A stretch of DNA of 64,000 nucleotides from Pontederia crassipes (GCA_030549335.1 CM060196.1:6959501-7023500); one strand, 5' to 3'. Positions 13,172 to 26,516 are shown, numbered from the stretch's first letter. The notes: a model not told the origin generated them from the sequence alone. Program-made: numbers and translations.

Positions 13172-13806
13172 GGCTGCGTTTCGAAACAGAATCGAGATTT
13201 CTCCTAAGTTATCGGTGAGTAGTTGAATTAATAAAGTAGTTCGATATGTGTTTGAATAGAGTGCAACGTAACGATGAAGAATTAGGGAGTTGATGTAATA
13301 GGAAAAAATTGATGTGATAGATTAATTTTTGGTGGATTTTAAATTAAAAATAATTATTATAAATGTAAAGTATAACTTAATTATAAATAAAAATAAAATT
13401 AATTTTATAGATTTTTAAAAAATATTATTTAAATATAAAATATCATCATTTATTATATTTAATGAAGTATTAAAATTTTTAATGAAATAATAAGTAATAA
13501 ATAATATTATATTATTCTTTTATTATAAAATATTTTATATTTATTAAATAATTTATTTTATAAGAGAAATATGTGAGAGAAAAGAAAGTAAAAATGAAAT
13601 AAAAATGATGCGTCAAGCAAGAAAAAAAACAAAATCGATTAATTATGTTCCACCAAAAATATGAAACTGGAACACTTGAAAAGATCACGTGATGACCTGA
13701 TTCCAAATTTGAGTTCTCTTATGGGAACTTCATTTTAAAATCGCGTTTGACGAAATTAGACATAAGAAAGATATTATTCTAATATGTTCCATTGTCAAAT
13801 GCAGCC
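13172..13806. mobile_element. PIF/Harbinger-like non-autonomous element (MITE-type)
   Basis: The ends are imperfect inverted repeats: GGCTGCGTTTCG on the left, and AAATGCAGCC on the right, which reads GGCTGCATTT on the other strand. Both sides are flanked by TAA (13169-13171 and 13807-13809), the 3-bp TWA-type target duplication of the PIF/Harbinger superfamily. The 635-bp interior is AT-rich and has no transposase. An inverted, more decayed relative lies at 20028-20660 and shares the internal string ggattaatttttggtggatt. Confidence 0.75.
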
Positions 13807-13809
13807 TAA

Positions 13810-15268
13810 GGGAGCTTGTGGGTTGGAATAACTTCATTAAATCTATATTTCAATACTGCTTTTAGATTAGAAGGGTTATAATAGCTCTACAAATCCAATA
13901 GGTAATATGATCTAACAGAAACGGTGGGATTTTTAATACAAATATTGCCATTCTTACTTGTCACATAATTTTTCTTATATTCATATTTATTAGTACAATA
14001 TGGATATGACATATTTTATATGATCTAAAAATTGAAATTAAAATAAAATTTAGTTTGCGTCTCTGAATATATATGATAAAAGTGATATTTCTATAAATGA
14101 TTCAAGCTTTTAACTATTTCAAGGAGCAAGGCGAAACTATTTTATCCTAACTTTTATCAATTAAAATATTAAACTTTTCACTATTCCTTGTCAAACCATT
14201 CCATTTAAAATGTTTTTTTTCGGTTCATACTGGAGGAGGTAGTAAGCTTTTAACGGGAAAAAAAAACTTTAACGAACGCTTAGAAGAGTGAGACAGAAGT
14301 AGACCAAAAACAGTTTAAAATAACATAAAACACCTCTCCCTCTCTCTATCTATTTTTAGAAAAAAAAAACGATCACTTCAACGCCGTTATTTAACTGCAC
14401 AAAAACATAGAATATTAGTGAAACGTATAAAAATCGTTGAATGAATAGTTTTAAAAGTAAATGACTGTACGATCAAATACGATTACATGAGAGAAAATAT
14501 ATTTATTCTTACATGTACACTAACCTTGACTCCATTTTAATGTTACCATAACATAATATCATGTTATATTATGTTTGGAGTGCAATAATATTAATGTGAA
14601 AATTTTGTCGTGGTAGAAAATTTTTAACACATTTCTTTAAAGGGACACTAAAAGTATAAGATCTTTTCTTTATGCAGAAACTACACATTATTCTTGTGCA
14701 CCACTCTTGTGATGGGCCTTTTAATTTATTTTTAGGTGCGCTGTGCTGCTACAGTTAAGAGTCCAGAGGCGCGCGGGGGTGTCGTTGTCTTGGCCAGGTC
14801 TAATCCAACACGCACGCATCAACTCAACGCGTCTGAGGCGCCGTGCCTTGAACCACTTCCACATGTGCGTCCAGGCGCAACTGCTCATCTCAGTTATTTT
14901 ATCCACTGGAAATAATGAAGCAAAAAAGGAGTTAAATTGATATTATTTATTTATTTATGCTATTCATTTATTTGCGTTTTTATCGTGTGCTTAAATGAGA
15001 CACACAGTTACAGCTCAGGGCTTGGTCCAGAGCCCTATTTATTCTTTGTGTGTGGTATCATTTGCCAAGATACTAAACAATTAATCAGATTGTATGATGG
15101 TGCTGCTAATCATGATATCAGTATTATATGCGCTTAATTGCTTTTGTTAGCAAAAAGATGAAGAAATAAATAATAAGCTATAGAAGAAAAAAAAGAGATG
15201 TTAAATATGTGCGGTAATTTCCAAAATATTGGACAAACCTCTCTCTCTCTGCTAGTCCCCCACCTCCC
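13810..15268. other. Region upstream of the MATE gene, no gene recognised
   Basis: AT-rich sequence without a recognisable coding region. It contains a GC-richer patch at 14740-14890 with unassigned open frames on both strands. Promoter-distal elements for the downstream transporter may lie here, but no motif is distinctive enough to call. Confidence 0.45.
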
Positions 15269-15279
15269 CTATTTATTAG
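15269..15279 (+). promoter_or_regulatory. TATA-like box of the MATE gene
   Basis: CTATTTATTAG lies 315 bases before the start codon, just after a CT-rich pyrimidine patch (15240-15250), an arrangement common in plant core promoters. The transcription start would fall near 15300. Position is inferred only from sequence. Confidence 0.45.
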
Positions 15280-15299
15280 TCCCCCCCGCCCCATACACA

Positions 15300-15593
15300 A
15301 AAGCAAGCATTTGAGAGCCAAACTCCAAAAGCCAAGGCAAACCCCCAAAACAGAGCAGCAGCAGCAGCAGAGCACAGACACTAACAACATTAACAACCTT
15401 TGGATAGAGAGAAGAGTAGAAGCCAAACCAAAGCCACCTCTCTCTCTCTCTCCTCCCTGTGTGCCTCTTTGTGCGTAGCTGTTGCATTCCATGAAACCAG
15501 CAAAAACCCCACAGTTCTGAGCTCCAAACTGGTATAAACGCATATGCCTTTGCTCTCCTGAATCCGAACACCAGAGCACCATCCAAGAAGGTT
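15300..15593 (+). promoter_or_regulatory. Inferred 5' leader of the MATE gene, with two short upstream ORFs
   Basis: If transcription starts just downstream of the TATA-like box, the leader is about 290 nt. It includes a GCA repeat (15356-15370) and a CT tract (15439-15453). Two complete upstream ORFs precede the main start: 15491-15520 (9 codons plus stop) and 15544-15561 (5 codons plus stop). Both end before the main ATG, so they could reduce translation of the transporter. Confidence 0.45.
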
Positions 15594-17282
15594 ATGTGCA
15601 ACATCACCACCACCACCGCAACCACCACCATCTCCATGGCGTCCGCTGAGAGCGAGAGCAAGCCGCTGATGTCGCCTTCCGAGTTCATCCTCACCATCGC
15701 GCCCTTCTCCAAACCGACCAAAGACCAAACTTTTATCTCCCCCGAGCAACTGCGAGCACCCACTCCGCAGCTTATGTTCCCGTCGGCGTCCGACGCCATC
15801 AAGGAGGCCAATTGCCTCTTTCGGCTCTCGTTCCCAATCGCATTAACCGCCCTGCTGCTCTACTCGCGCTCTGTCATCTCCATGCTCTTCCTTGGCGCCC
15901 TCGGCGACCTCCCGCTCGCCGCAGGCTCCCTTGCCATCGCCTTCGCCAACATCTCCGGCTACTCGGTGCTCTCCGGCCTGTCCCTCGGAATGGAGCCGCT
16001 CTGTTCACAGGCCTTCGGCGCGAACCAGCCGAAGCTGATGGCGCTCACCTTCCACCGCACTGTTCTGTTCCTCCTCTGTTGCTCACTGCCGATAGCTTTC
16101 TTGTGGCTCTATATGTCGAAGATACTGCTGTTCCTCGGCCAGGACCCCGAGATCACCTCCCTCGCCCAAAGCTATCTCCTTTACGCCCTCCCGGACCTCA
16201 TATCCTTTTCCTTCATCCACCCAATTCGCATCTACCTGCGCTCGCAGGGTATCACCAGCCCGCTCACGGTGGCGGGGGGCATGGCGGCGGCTCTCCACCT
16301 TCCCGCCAATCTACTTCTCGTGACGTACTTCAAGCTCGGCGCTACCGGCGTGGCCGCTGCCGCCGCGGCATCAAACGTCGCTTTCCTTCTCTTCCTCCTC
16401 CCGTACGCCCCGTCGGGGCTCACGGGGGAGTGCCTCGGCGGTTGGGGCCCGCTCATGCGCCTAGCCGCGCCGAGCTGCGTCTCCGTGTGCCTGGAATGGT
16501 GGTGGTATGAGCTCATGATCCTCCTCTGCGGCCTGCTGCCGGACCCCAAGCCCGCCGTGGCCTCCATGGGCGTCCTCATCCAGACCACGGCGCTTGTCTA
16601 CGTCTTCCCATCGTCGCTTGGGTTCGGCGTCTCCACCCGCGTCGGCAACGAACTGGGCGCCAACCGGCCGGCCCGGGCGCGCAACTCCGCGGCGGTGTCA
16701 GTGTTCCTGGCGGCGGCCATGGGGTTCGTGGCCATGACGTTCGCCGCGGGGGTACGAGATCACTGGGGGCGAATGTTCACTGACGACAGCGAGATACTCC
16801 GGCTGACGGCGGCGGCGCTGCCGGTCGTCGGGCTGTGCGAGCTCGGGAACTGCCCGCAGACGGTGGGGTGCGGCGTGCTGCGGGGTAGCGCGCGGCCGTC
16901 GCGCGCGGCCCACGTCAACCTGGGGGCCTTCTACTTCGTGGGCATGCCTGTGGCCGTTGGTTTGGGCTTCGGGGTCGGAGTAGGCTTCGTTGGGTTATGG
17001 ATGGGCCTTCTTGCGGCCCAAGTTTGCTGTGCTGGTCTCATGCTTTACGTTGTGGGGACCACCGACTGGGAGGCCCAGGCCATTAGGGCCCAGGAATTGA
17101 CTCGCTCGGGCGACTCGCCGACGGCCATGGCGGCGACGGCGGCAGCGGAAGAGTCGGTGAAAATTTTGGAAGAAGGAAAGGAGGGTGGAGATGAATCCAC
17201 GTTGGGCAAGCCGGGGAAGGACGGCGGAGTCGTTCGTTATGAGCCGTTGATTTCCATCAAGGTGCTTGAGCTGGAACGATGA
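15594..17282 (+). CDS. MATE-family efflux transporter (DETOXIFICATION type)
   Basis: A 562-residue, single-exon membrane protein with two MatE repeats (about residues 73-235 and 290-455) and about 12 hydrophobic helices. Clade-typical motifs are MEPLCSQAFGA (133-143), IRIYLRSQGI (211-220), CLEWWWYE (299-306), GNELGANRP (352-359) and PQTVGCGVLRGSARP (421-435). They place it in the intronless plant clade that includes Arabidopsis DTX48-DTX56 and ABS3-like proteins. Family members export organic solutes using a proton gradient. Some characterised relatives act at late endosomes or the plasma membrane, including one that exports abscisic acid; the substrate here cannot be inferred. The start was chosen because MCN-type N-termini are common in the clade and the next ATG (residue 15) gives only a slightly shorter tail. 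The N-terminal 70 and C-terminal 60 residues are hydrophilic and variable. Coding sequence is far more GC-rich than its flanks. It looks intact. Confidence 0.96.
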   Translation: MCNITTTTATTTISMASAESESKPLMSPSEFILTIAPFSKPTKDQTFISPEQLRAPTPQLMFPSASDAIKEANCLFRLSFPIALTALLLYSRSVISMLFLGALGDLPLAAGSLAIAFANISGYSVLSGLSLGMEPLCSQAFGANQPKLMALTFHRTVLFLLCCSLPIAFLWLYMSKILLFLGQDPEITSLAQSYLLYALPDLISFSFIHPIRIYLRSQGITSPLTVAGGMAAALHLPANLLLVTYFKLGATGVAAAAAASNVAFLLFLLPYAPSGLTGECLGGWGPLMRLAAPSCVSVCLEWWWYELMILLCGLLPDPKPAVASMGVLIQTTALVYVFPSSLGFGVSTRVGNELGANRPARARNSAAVSVFLAAAMGFVAMTFAAGVRDHWGRMFTDDSEILRLTAAALPVVGLCELGNCPQTVGCGVLRGSARPSRAAHVNLGAFYFVGMPVAVGLGFGVGVGFVGLWMGLLAAQVCCAGLMLYVVGTTDWEAQAIRAQELTRSGDSPTAMAATAAAEESVKILEEGKEGGDESTLGKPGKDGGVVRYEPLISIKVLELER

Positions 17283-17551
17283 TGGCGATCTTTGACATTT
17301 TTTTTTAAGATTAAAGATATTATGAACTTTGTGGGCATTGGATTTGATCCTCTAACTGTTTTTTTTATTAATTGGAGAGAGCAAATTTGATGGTATAAAT
17401 GGGTTTATTGTAATTTTGATGGGAGGGGGACTTTTTAATGGTGGAAGTTTTCTTTTCGTTTTATCTTATGGAATTTGTTTGCATTGTTAAATTAAATATA
17501 ATAATAATAATAAGTGATATAATGCAAAAGAATGGAAATTTTTAATTTTAA
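17283..17551. other. 3' flank of the MATE gene
   Basis: T-rich sequence with T-runs and gtaattttgat-like strings near 17410. This is plausible plant 3' UTR and polyadenylation context, but no single signal can be called. The MITE-like element begins at 17552. Confidence 0.4.
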
Positions 17552-17973
17552 CGACTTGTTTGATATTTTTATACTCAGATAAACATAACTTCCGTGATGG
17601 TTCTTTTGTATTAAGAAAATTTCCTATTCTGAATCTGGCGAAGTAAATGACAAAAATTCCTATCATTTTCATTCCTTTTCTTTTATAACAAAAAATATAT
17701 CATTTTCATTCCTTTTCTTTTATAACAAAAAAAAATATAACTTACAATAAACTTTATAAGAATGATAAGGGAGAATATATCTATCTATATACATACATTC
17801 ATAAGTTATTATTTTAGTTATATTATGCTTGTAATAAAGTGAATAATCTATGAAATATTATTGAAAAAGTAGATAAATCATTATAACGATTTTTAAAAAT
17901 TAGCTTAATTTTATTCTAAATTATGTTTGATATTATTCTTAGAATAATTGATTATTCATCTATCAAACACCCC
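17552..17973. mobile_element. Tourist-like MITE with TAA target duplication
   Basis: The left end (cgacttgtttgata) and right end (tatcaaacacccc, i.e. GGGGTGTTTGATA on the other strand) are imperfect inverted repeats flanked by TAA at 17549-17551 and 17974-17976. The element is 422 bp, AT-rich and non-coding. Inside it, a segment of about 35 bp starting tatcattttcattcc is duplicated in tandem with a period of 37 (17661 and 17698). Confidence 0.6.
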
Positions 17974-17976
17974 TAA

Positions 17977-18306
17977 ATTATATTTATCGATACACCCAAA
18001 ATAAATAGTACACCATACTAAATCATAAAAAAATGATTATACTGGAAAAAAGTTATGATGTCTATAATCAAACTTGAAAATGACATATTTATTTATATTA
18101 AATAATTTTAATTATTTTTTGAAAGCGATGAATGATCTCATATGTTATAGCTAGCGAAGGATGTGAAAGAAAAGATCACAATTTGACATGCAATTCATAC
18201 GTAAAAAATATCAGTATTCCTTAAATTATTTAATTATTGAATTTTTAGTTTTTATAAATCTTAATCTAATATTCCTTGCAATCTCTCACAAATATAGGAC
18301 TTTTTA

Positions 18307-18357
<51 letters not shown>

Positions 18358-18941
18358 TTTCGTTTTCAATAATCAACTTCAAAACGTGATACAGTGATAC
18401 ACATCTCCATAATTTCATTCACCAAACAAAGATATTTTTGACAATTTTCACAAATTTAATCATCTCCTAGTTTCCTATTTATTTTTCTTTATATTTATAT
18501 TTTAAGAAGAAGAACAATTTATCTAACACAAAATTAATTATCACTATTTTTCCGGTAATAAAGAAGAGATTCACCTGTACCTACCTAATGCGAATATGGT
18601 AAATATTAAAAATAAACGAGCACATATATAAGAAATTCGAATTCGTGACTTTTCGATCTTCGAATAATAGGGTATTTGTGTCACACCTTTTTCAAATTAG
18701 GTATCATTTGATACTCAAAGTTTTTTAGCTTACAAAAAAAGTCCCAACCAATTGATAAATATTAACTAGTCTGTTTATATTATTTTTATTAGTATTGTAA
18801 TCGAGAAATAAATATATAATAAACTACTCTTAAAAAAATTAAACTAGTAGACGACAAGATACCTTGTAAATATTCATTTTGTTTCAAAAATTATACTAAT
18901 TGTATCTTCACCTACAATAACATATAAAGAAAAATGTATAT
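17977..18941. other. AT-rich intergenic DNA
   Basis: No gene seen. A TA microsatellite of about 46 bases lies at 18309-18354. Confidence 0.5.
18309..18354. repeat. (AT)23 microsatellite
   Basis: Uninterrupted AT dinucleotides, self-complementary and likely to vary in length. Confidence 0.95.
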
Positions 18942-19294
18942 GTAGAACATTTGATATAAAACGAGTGTTGAGTGCTCATTTTATTTATTATATTAATAAT
19001 ATATATATATATATATATATTAATTTAAAGTATGTGTTAAATAATAAATGTAATTAAAGATCATGACCACCGAATAATTTGGTCATGATCAAGTTATTTT
19101 AATAAATATGATTAATTCAATGATTATAATTTATTTAATCTTAGATGATATTTTTTATTATTAAATCATCTCAATAAATATATATTACTTCATCTAAGAA
19201 GTATATAATTAAACTAATCATAAATTATAATTATAAAATTACGTAAATAATAAAAATAAATACTCTACATCAAAATGTAGAACGAATGCTCTAC
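18942..19294. mobile_element. MITE-like repeat, copy A
   Basis: It shares sequence along its length with 21722-22008, including tcaatgattataatttattt-like and aataataaaaataa strings. Its ends are inverted (gtagaacatt on the left, gaatgctctac on the right), then acgtactca. Copy A contains an extra TA tract (19001-19020). No coding capacity. The transposon superfamily is not determined. Confidence 0.55.
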
Positions 19295-20027
19295 GTACTC
19301 ATTAACCTCTAACAAATAAGAAATATATACGGTCACACAAAAACATTTTAAACGAACTACAAGATGAATTATTATATATATTTTGTATTATTAATATATG
19401 TAGTGGTCGATGACATATTGACATATATGTGTTGAGAGCTTCATCTTTGACTCGGGGACAAAATGGACAATTCCTTTGAATCTTTCATTCTCGTATCGAC
19501 ACGTTTATCACGTCAAACCTTCAATTCGTCCATATTAGCTTGCAACACCTATTTAACCATTTACTAGTAGCATCTTTATTCGTCCGATTTTTTTTTTTTT
19601 TGAGGAATTCACTAACACGTGATGCACAAGGAATGATTATGCATCTAATTAAGTAATTGGCTCTCTAGAATTTCTTGTGCCTCTATTTTTGTCCCATAAT
19701 CCCGATTTCCTGTTTTTCGAGTTCATGTCGTACACACTCTTCTTCACAATGCATCCTAATTTCTCGGTCAAGAATTAGATTTTTTGAAAAAGTTTAACCC
19801 TAACACAATGAACAACTAATTTGAATTCCAAATTTCATCAAGTCAATCCCATATTTGATTACTGAGATTTATACCTTAACTATAATTATACATTTCGTTT
19901 TCCATCTGAACATTAAATTAATTAGGCATATCCGAACGTTGGAATTTGATTTTTGGAGTGAATTTATTTTCCACTCGTTCGAACCAGAAATCGTTGGATC
20001 TCGACCGGAAACACCAATACTTCAAGA
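19295..20027. other. Intergenic DNA, nothing recognised
   Basis: AT-rich sequence with no gene, RNA or repeat structure I can support. Confidence 0.45.
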
Positions 20028-20660
20028 GGCTGTGTTTGGTTGTGACCGGATTCCAATCTAATTTGTCTGGTTCATGAACTGACGATGCTGGTTTTGTTCT
20101 TTTTTTAATGAAATTGGAGCACTATAGTAAAACTTTTTTTTTCTTTCCTTTTTCTTACTCACGCTGACTTTTTTAATTTTGTTTTTCTATTTTTTTCTTT
20201 TCTTATTCACTCTCTCTCACATTTCTCTTATAAAATTTATTTATTAAATATAAATATTTATATAATAAAGGATTAATATAATATTATTTATTACTTATTA
20301 TTATATTATTTTTTTAATATTTCATCAAATATAATTAATAAAAAAATGTTTTTTTATATTTAATTAATTTATTTTTTGTAAATTTTTTCCATAAATTTTA
20401 ATGTATACTTTTATTGATATTAATAAAAAAATATATTTATATTTATAATAATATTTTTTAATTCAAAATCCACCAAAAATTAATCCATCATATTTAATTT
20501 TTTTATCATATCAATTTATTAATTTCTCATCATTATGTTTCAATCCATCCAAATACATTCTGAATTAATCTAGCAATTCAACTATTCCTAACAATTTAAC
20601 TATTTATCGAGAATTTAGAAAAAACGATAATTTCATTTTCATACACATTCCAAGGAATAT
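20028..20660. mobile_element. Decayed relative of the Harbinger-like element at 13172, inverted
   Basis: The left end GGCTGTGTTTGGTTG resembles the right terminus of the element at 13172-13806 read on the other strand. The interior (20460-20580) is the inverse of that element's interior, including aatccaccaaaaattaatcc. The right terminus is not preserved and no TWA duplication is visible, so the right limit is approximate. Confidence 0.55.
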
Positions 20661-21721
<1,061 letters not shown>

Positions 21722-22008
21722 TGTAGAACACTAAATTTATTTATTAAATTAATTATATATTAATTTAGAATATATATATTAAATAGTAAATATGATTAAG
21801 ATCAACATCATTGAATTATCCGATGATTATGATCGAATCATTTTAATAATATGTCTAATTCAATCATTATAATTTATTTAATATTAAATTATATTTTTAC
21901 TATCAAATTAATTACCCTAATAAATATAATTAATTTAATTATATATTACAATACCTAAATAAATTTAAATAATAAAAATAAGTGCTCTACAAGAATAAAA
22001 TATTCTAC
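21722..22008. mobile_element. MITE-like repeat, copy B
   Basis: Shorter relative of 18942-19294 in the same orientation. It has gtagaacact at the left and tattctacgtactca at the right, and the same order of internal AT-rich blocks. Non-coding. Confidence 0.55.
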
Positions 22009-23050
22009 GTACTCACTAAGTCCTCTATCTTTCTCTCTCTCTCTATATATATATTTATGTATGTATGCATGTAAATTAATCTTATTATAATAAGAGATTC
22101 CAAAATGAGAATTTTATAATTTTTTAAAGATAAATAAAAAGTTCAAATCAAAATATTACTTAAGCAATATTGGTCATCTTCTTAAATACATTTTTCTTTC
22201 TTTTCACAATTTTTTTCCATTTCGCAATGAAATTAAACTCCATTGAAGCTTCATCCAACTAGGACGATGCGGACGTGCATGGTCCATCGCATGTAGTTGT
22301 CATAGTTTGTTTCTACTTATTTTTTTCATCATTAATTTTCCACCATGTCAAACCAAGAGAGATTTCTTTCTCGATGTTAGGTTTTGTTTATTCGGAGAGA
22401 GCAAGATAAAGAACATGCAAAGGTTCGTGTTTCTCGCACGAGAGGTTGACGCCGTCCGCACAAACTTGGTAAGAAGTGGACGCGTACGTACGTGGTTGTG
22501 CATGCATGGCATATATGGTTGATTCATCCGTCAATTGGAGCACATATAGGAGACAGAAGGCGAGTCTCTCTCTCTCTCTCTCTTTCAAGTAGTTGGTTAG
22601 CTAGCCATCAATTGATCAAGAAGGGGACCAACATCTGGTCTAATAAGTTATAGTGTAAGATTATGTCGTACGTCTAATATCAGAGTTTATCTTTTTCACT
22701 TTGGATCAAATTAAGCGCATTGCGTCTGATTGTCTCCATTATCCTCTGGAGCTACTCAATATTATTGGTGTTAACACCCGATTAATACGATATTCAAATA
22801 GAAGCGACGAAATATGCCAGGAAACAAACAAACTCCGGCCGGCCGACCATGACGATGTAGTAAACTTTTTGAATCTTATCTTATGTAGGTGAACGTGCAT
22901 CGATCGGATCAAACAAGACGCTGGGGCTTGTGAGTTGGTGTGTGTCGTCGGGTGAGGCCTAAAGAAAGAGGAAGGTCGAGGAGGAGGCGGTAGATGGATC
23001 ATGCAGCATGGATGTGGAGGTGCTTGTAAGTTGTTGGTTGGACTCGGATG

Positions 23051-23128
<78 letters not shown>

Positions 23129-24387
23129 AGGAGCAGGGGAAGGGGGCGAATTAGGTCGTGCATGTGAGGGAGGACGCTAGGACGTCTATTTACGGAATAG
23201 GCCGAGCGACGTGAAGTGAATGGATATGAGAGTCCCCCGGCCGGGTCATCACAGCACTTTATGATTGAAAACTCTCATTTGGACAGGGATGGATGCATGT
23301 GATTTGCCTCCCTCCCCACCGGAAACCCTCGACAGTGACCACCTAGTCAACGCTTCGCCGATCGATGCTTAATTGAATTACATCTATATATTGTCATTCT
23401 AGCCACAACCCCTAACAGTAGATCCGACGAACCTCCAATATTGTACGATGTACATACATACATAATTCCTCAATTACTATATATAACATATTATGTGTAA
23501 TGTTCATTTGACAAATAGCAGAGATTTGAACTGTTAATACGCTGCAGGGTGGGAACCGTAAAATGGTTACAGTGCTATTAGTTTTGCATTAGCAGTAGTG
23601 TTACGGTTCCATGTAACACTACTGATAACTTTACGTCGGGAATAAGAGTATACACAGTGACTTATATTTTCACTCAGCAATCGATAAGTCATGTATTGAT
23701 ATGTGTCCACCCTCTTTCTTCTTCTTGTTTCTGGAGAGAAGATAACAAGCCTTTTATCACTCCATAGAGAGAACCTTTGGAACACCCAACGATTTATCGA
23801 CCTCCCTTTGTAACTGAATAAAAGAAAAATAGGCTTAGCCGCAGATCTAAATTTCAATGTGACCTATCCTAACCATAGGCATCTGCTTATAGCTAAGTAT
23901 ACTCACTGTATTATCATTTGACATTACTTGAAAATACTGTCACTTGTTAAAATTAGTTAATTATGCATAACTAATTTATGATATAAAAATTACCATGGGA
24001 CGTATGATAATTAATTGACATTTTTCTTATAAATACTGATAATAATCCTAATAGTACTACGTTGGTGTTTATCGATGTGAATTATAATAGTAATAGTATT
24101 AGTAGATATTAGTAATATATCTTCATTAATTAAGCAGAGAAGTAATACAATTCAAACAAAATAATGAGAATCTGTTCAAATAATAATGATGTAAAAATCA
24201 TAGTGATATTATTTTTAAATTTATTTAAGACTTCAATGGATAAATATGAAAACATGTACCAATCATATTGCTAATGAAGATAATTCAGATTGTCATCGTT
24301 CTCATGAGCAGTTCAAATCACCTAATTTAATGAATGAGTCCATATAAGTTTAAGAAAAATATACCTGTACAAAACACACATATATTA
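22009..24387. other. Intergenic DNA, no gene recognised
   Basis: It includes a CT tract (22564-22582) and the GA array at 23054-23127. 22850-23340 is less AT-rich than its neighbours, but no reading frame, splice structure or RNA gene could be supported. Confidence 0.45.
23054..23127. repeat. (GA)37 microsatellite
   Basis: Uninterrupted GA dinucleotides between ggatgctt and gctaggagc. Confidence 0.95.
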
Positions 24388-24852
24388 TATTGATGTGCCT
24401 TGAATTATATATCATGTACCTAAAATTATGAAAGAAAAAAATGAGAAAAAAATGATGATCTATGACGAAAGCGGAGGCCTTGGGTCGTTGAACCGTTAAT
24501 GTTTTATATGATGAATATTTATATATGAGAGTTATGATTTTATATGATGTACTTTCTCTTTTGCTCATAGTGAATTTTTTATGACGGTCTTCTTTATCCG
24601 AATGTACTAGATTTTTAGCACGTACAACCATCAAACCAGAGACCAAAGCAGGACTCGACGAAACAGAAAGTATCATGGTACGTCGTCCTTCCTTTCAATG
24701 GAACTTGAATGCGTCTTCTTGCTCCAACGTATATGTTTCTTTTTTTGTTCACATTAATCAAGAGAATTTTACCATGTTAAATCTTTATATTCATTTTATC
24801 TTTTTTTCGTTATTTTGATTATTCATCGATCCTTGGTGATTTATTCTCAACA
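24388..24852 (+). mobile_element. Solo LTR related to the copia element at 28165
   Basis: It begins tattgatgtgccttgaatta and ends cgttattttgattattcatc... ttctcaaca, matching both ends of the copia LTRs at 28165 and 32474. It is flanked by a perfect 5-bp duplication, tatta (24383-24387 and 24853-24857). It is 465 bp against 313 bp for the other LTRs because about 150 bp of unrelated sequence lies near 24604-24745. No internal region follows, so this is a solo LTR left by LTR-LTR recombination. Confidence 0.85.
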
Positions 24853-24857
24853 TATTA

Positions 24858-26497
24858 TTTAATCAAACTCAAATTTGAGTTATAACAACATGATTCATAT
24901 ACAGACATTATATATATTTCAAAATCTTAAGCTATTCAGAAAATATCATCTGCATATTATAACCTTAATATATAATTAAATCACGCTCGTTATTTTTTTG
25001 GGCAAATGTTGATATTTATGAGACAAAAATCTCAGTACGTTTTTTCATTTTTATGCCATAATTAAGATGAATAATTAGTTGCGAACGTGATGATACCAAT
25101 AATTGATAAATATAAAAACATTTTTAAAAATGGAAAATCGAGAGGTTGATGATATGTCTATTTAATTAGTTATTTTGATTAACTCTTCTTCCTGTTTTTT
25201 TCTTCTTGGCATTTTTTTTATCGGAGAATTAGTATCTCTATCTTCTTCCCCTCACATCAGTGAACACGCATGCTCAAGTGTTAATGTATTGTCTCAATCG
25301 ACGGTGCTATTAGTTTTATATTTACGTTAAAAACAAAATGGCATCTGTCTTTTCTCTCGAAGATCTTTTTCTTCATCTTTAATTAATTTGTCGTGTAACT
25401 AGGTATTAATTAAGTGGAATTATTTACTACAAAAATGATTGTCAACTTGCAATTCTCATAAAATGAACGATAAACTTCAAGAAATGATAATTAATCTTGA
25501 ATTGAAGTTAATATTCATGTCACGAGATTTCATTAAGGCTACTATATATATTGCATTAAGTCCTACTAAATAAATGAATGATGCATCGCAGTGCCATTGG
25601 AGCGCACCACCAAATCAGAGATCAAATTTTCAATTCACACTTCCTTTCTTTTTGTGTAAATTAAGAGTACGATCTTTCTTTTATAACTATATACGCATCG
25701 TTGATTTTTTCATCCATGGCTAGGATCATATGCGATCTGTAGATATACAGAGAATATATATGTGACTAACATGGACTTCATGTCGGATAGGATTATATAC
25801 ACTATACATGTTAATTTTCATTGGTAATTTGAATTCTCATACATAATTAAGCAAACATTACTTGAAAAAAATGTTTACATTAATTTCAACCTACAAGAAT
25901 TCGTTAGTTAAGCATTTGGATATTAATAACTAATATAAAAAACAAATTATTTACTCATTTCCGAACTACTTGCAACCTACTCATTATTTTTAAATTTTGC
26001 TTAAAGCACATATGTAAGAATGGCATTTGTACATTCTATGGATCTTTAGGAATAATTATGGTAAAGTGAACAAGTTAGAATTCACAATTCAGGATGAGAA
26101 GTAGAAAATGGCACATATAAATCGTCATAAAAGTAAGACCAAATGGAGAACGCAAGAAGAGGACAAGGTAAACGCTTTTATTAAAGGCAGCGGCAATGGT
26201 TCTGAGACATTCCATTCCATTCCGTAAAAGGGACAATAAAAAATCATGTACACTGTTCCGAGGTCCCACATCTGATTGCACCCAATCCTTCAAAACATGT
26301 CTGGGCCAAGTCACATGGCACTGGCTAACGAGAAGACACACAGACCATTAACCAGCACTGTACTCTTTACATATAGGTTAGGTGCAATTAACTTTACCTC
26401 CACAAGAACCCTAAACCAGCTTATTATTCCTCCTAGTGCTGCATGCAGTGATGGCCCTTGTCCCCAAATTGTTGACCGTTGAGCAATTTTATACTTT
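24858..26497. other. Intergenic AT-rich DNA
   Basis: No coding region, RNA gene or transposon terminus recognised. Confidence 0.45.
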
Positions 26498-26516
26498 TTT
26501 AAAGTTGGTTGATTTA

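Noticed and set aside
15269-15811. Antisense frame of 180 codons over the MATE start
   Set aside because: Shadow of a GC-rich coding region plus CT and GCA repeats; no family motif.
15812-16510. 232-codon frame in another register inside the MATE gene
   Set aside because: Pro/Arg-rich shadow translation typical of GC-rich genes.
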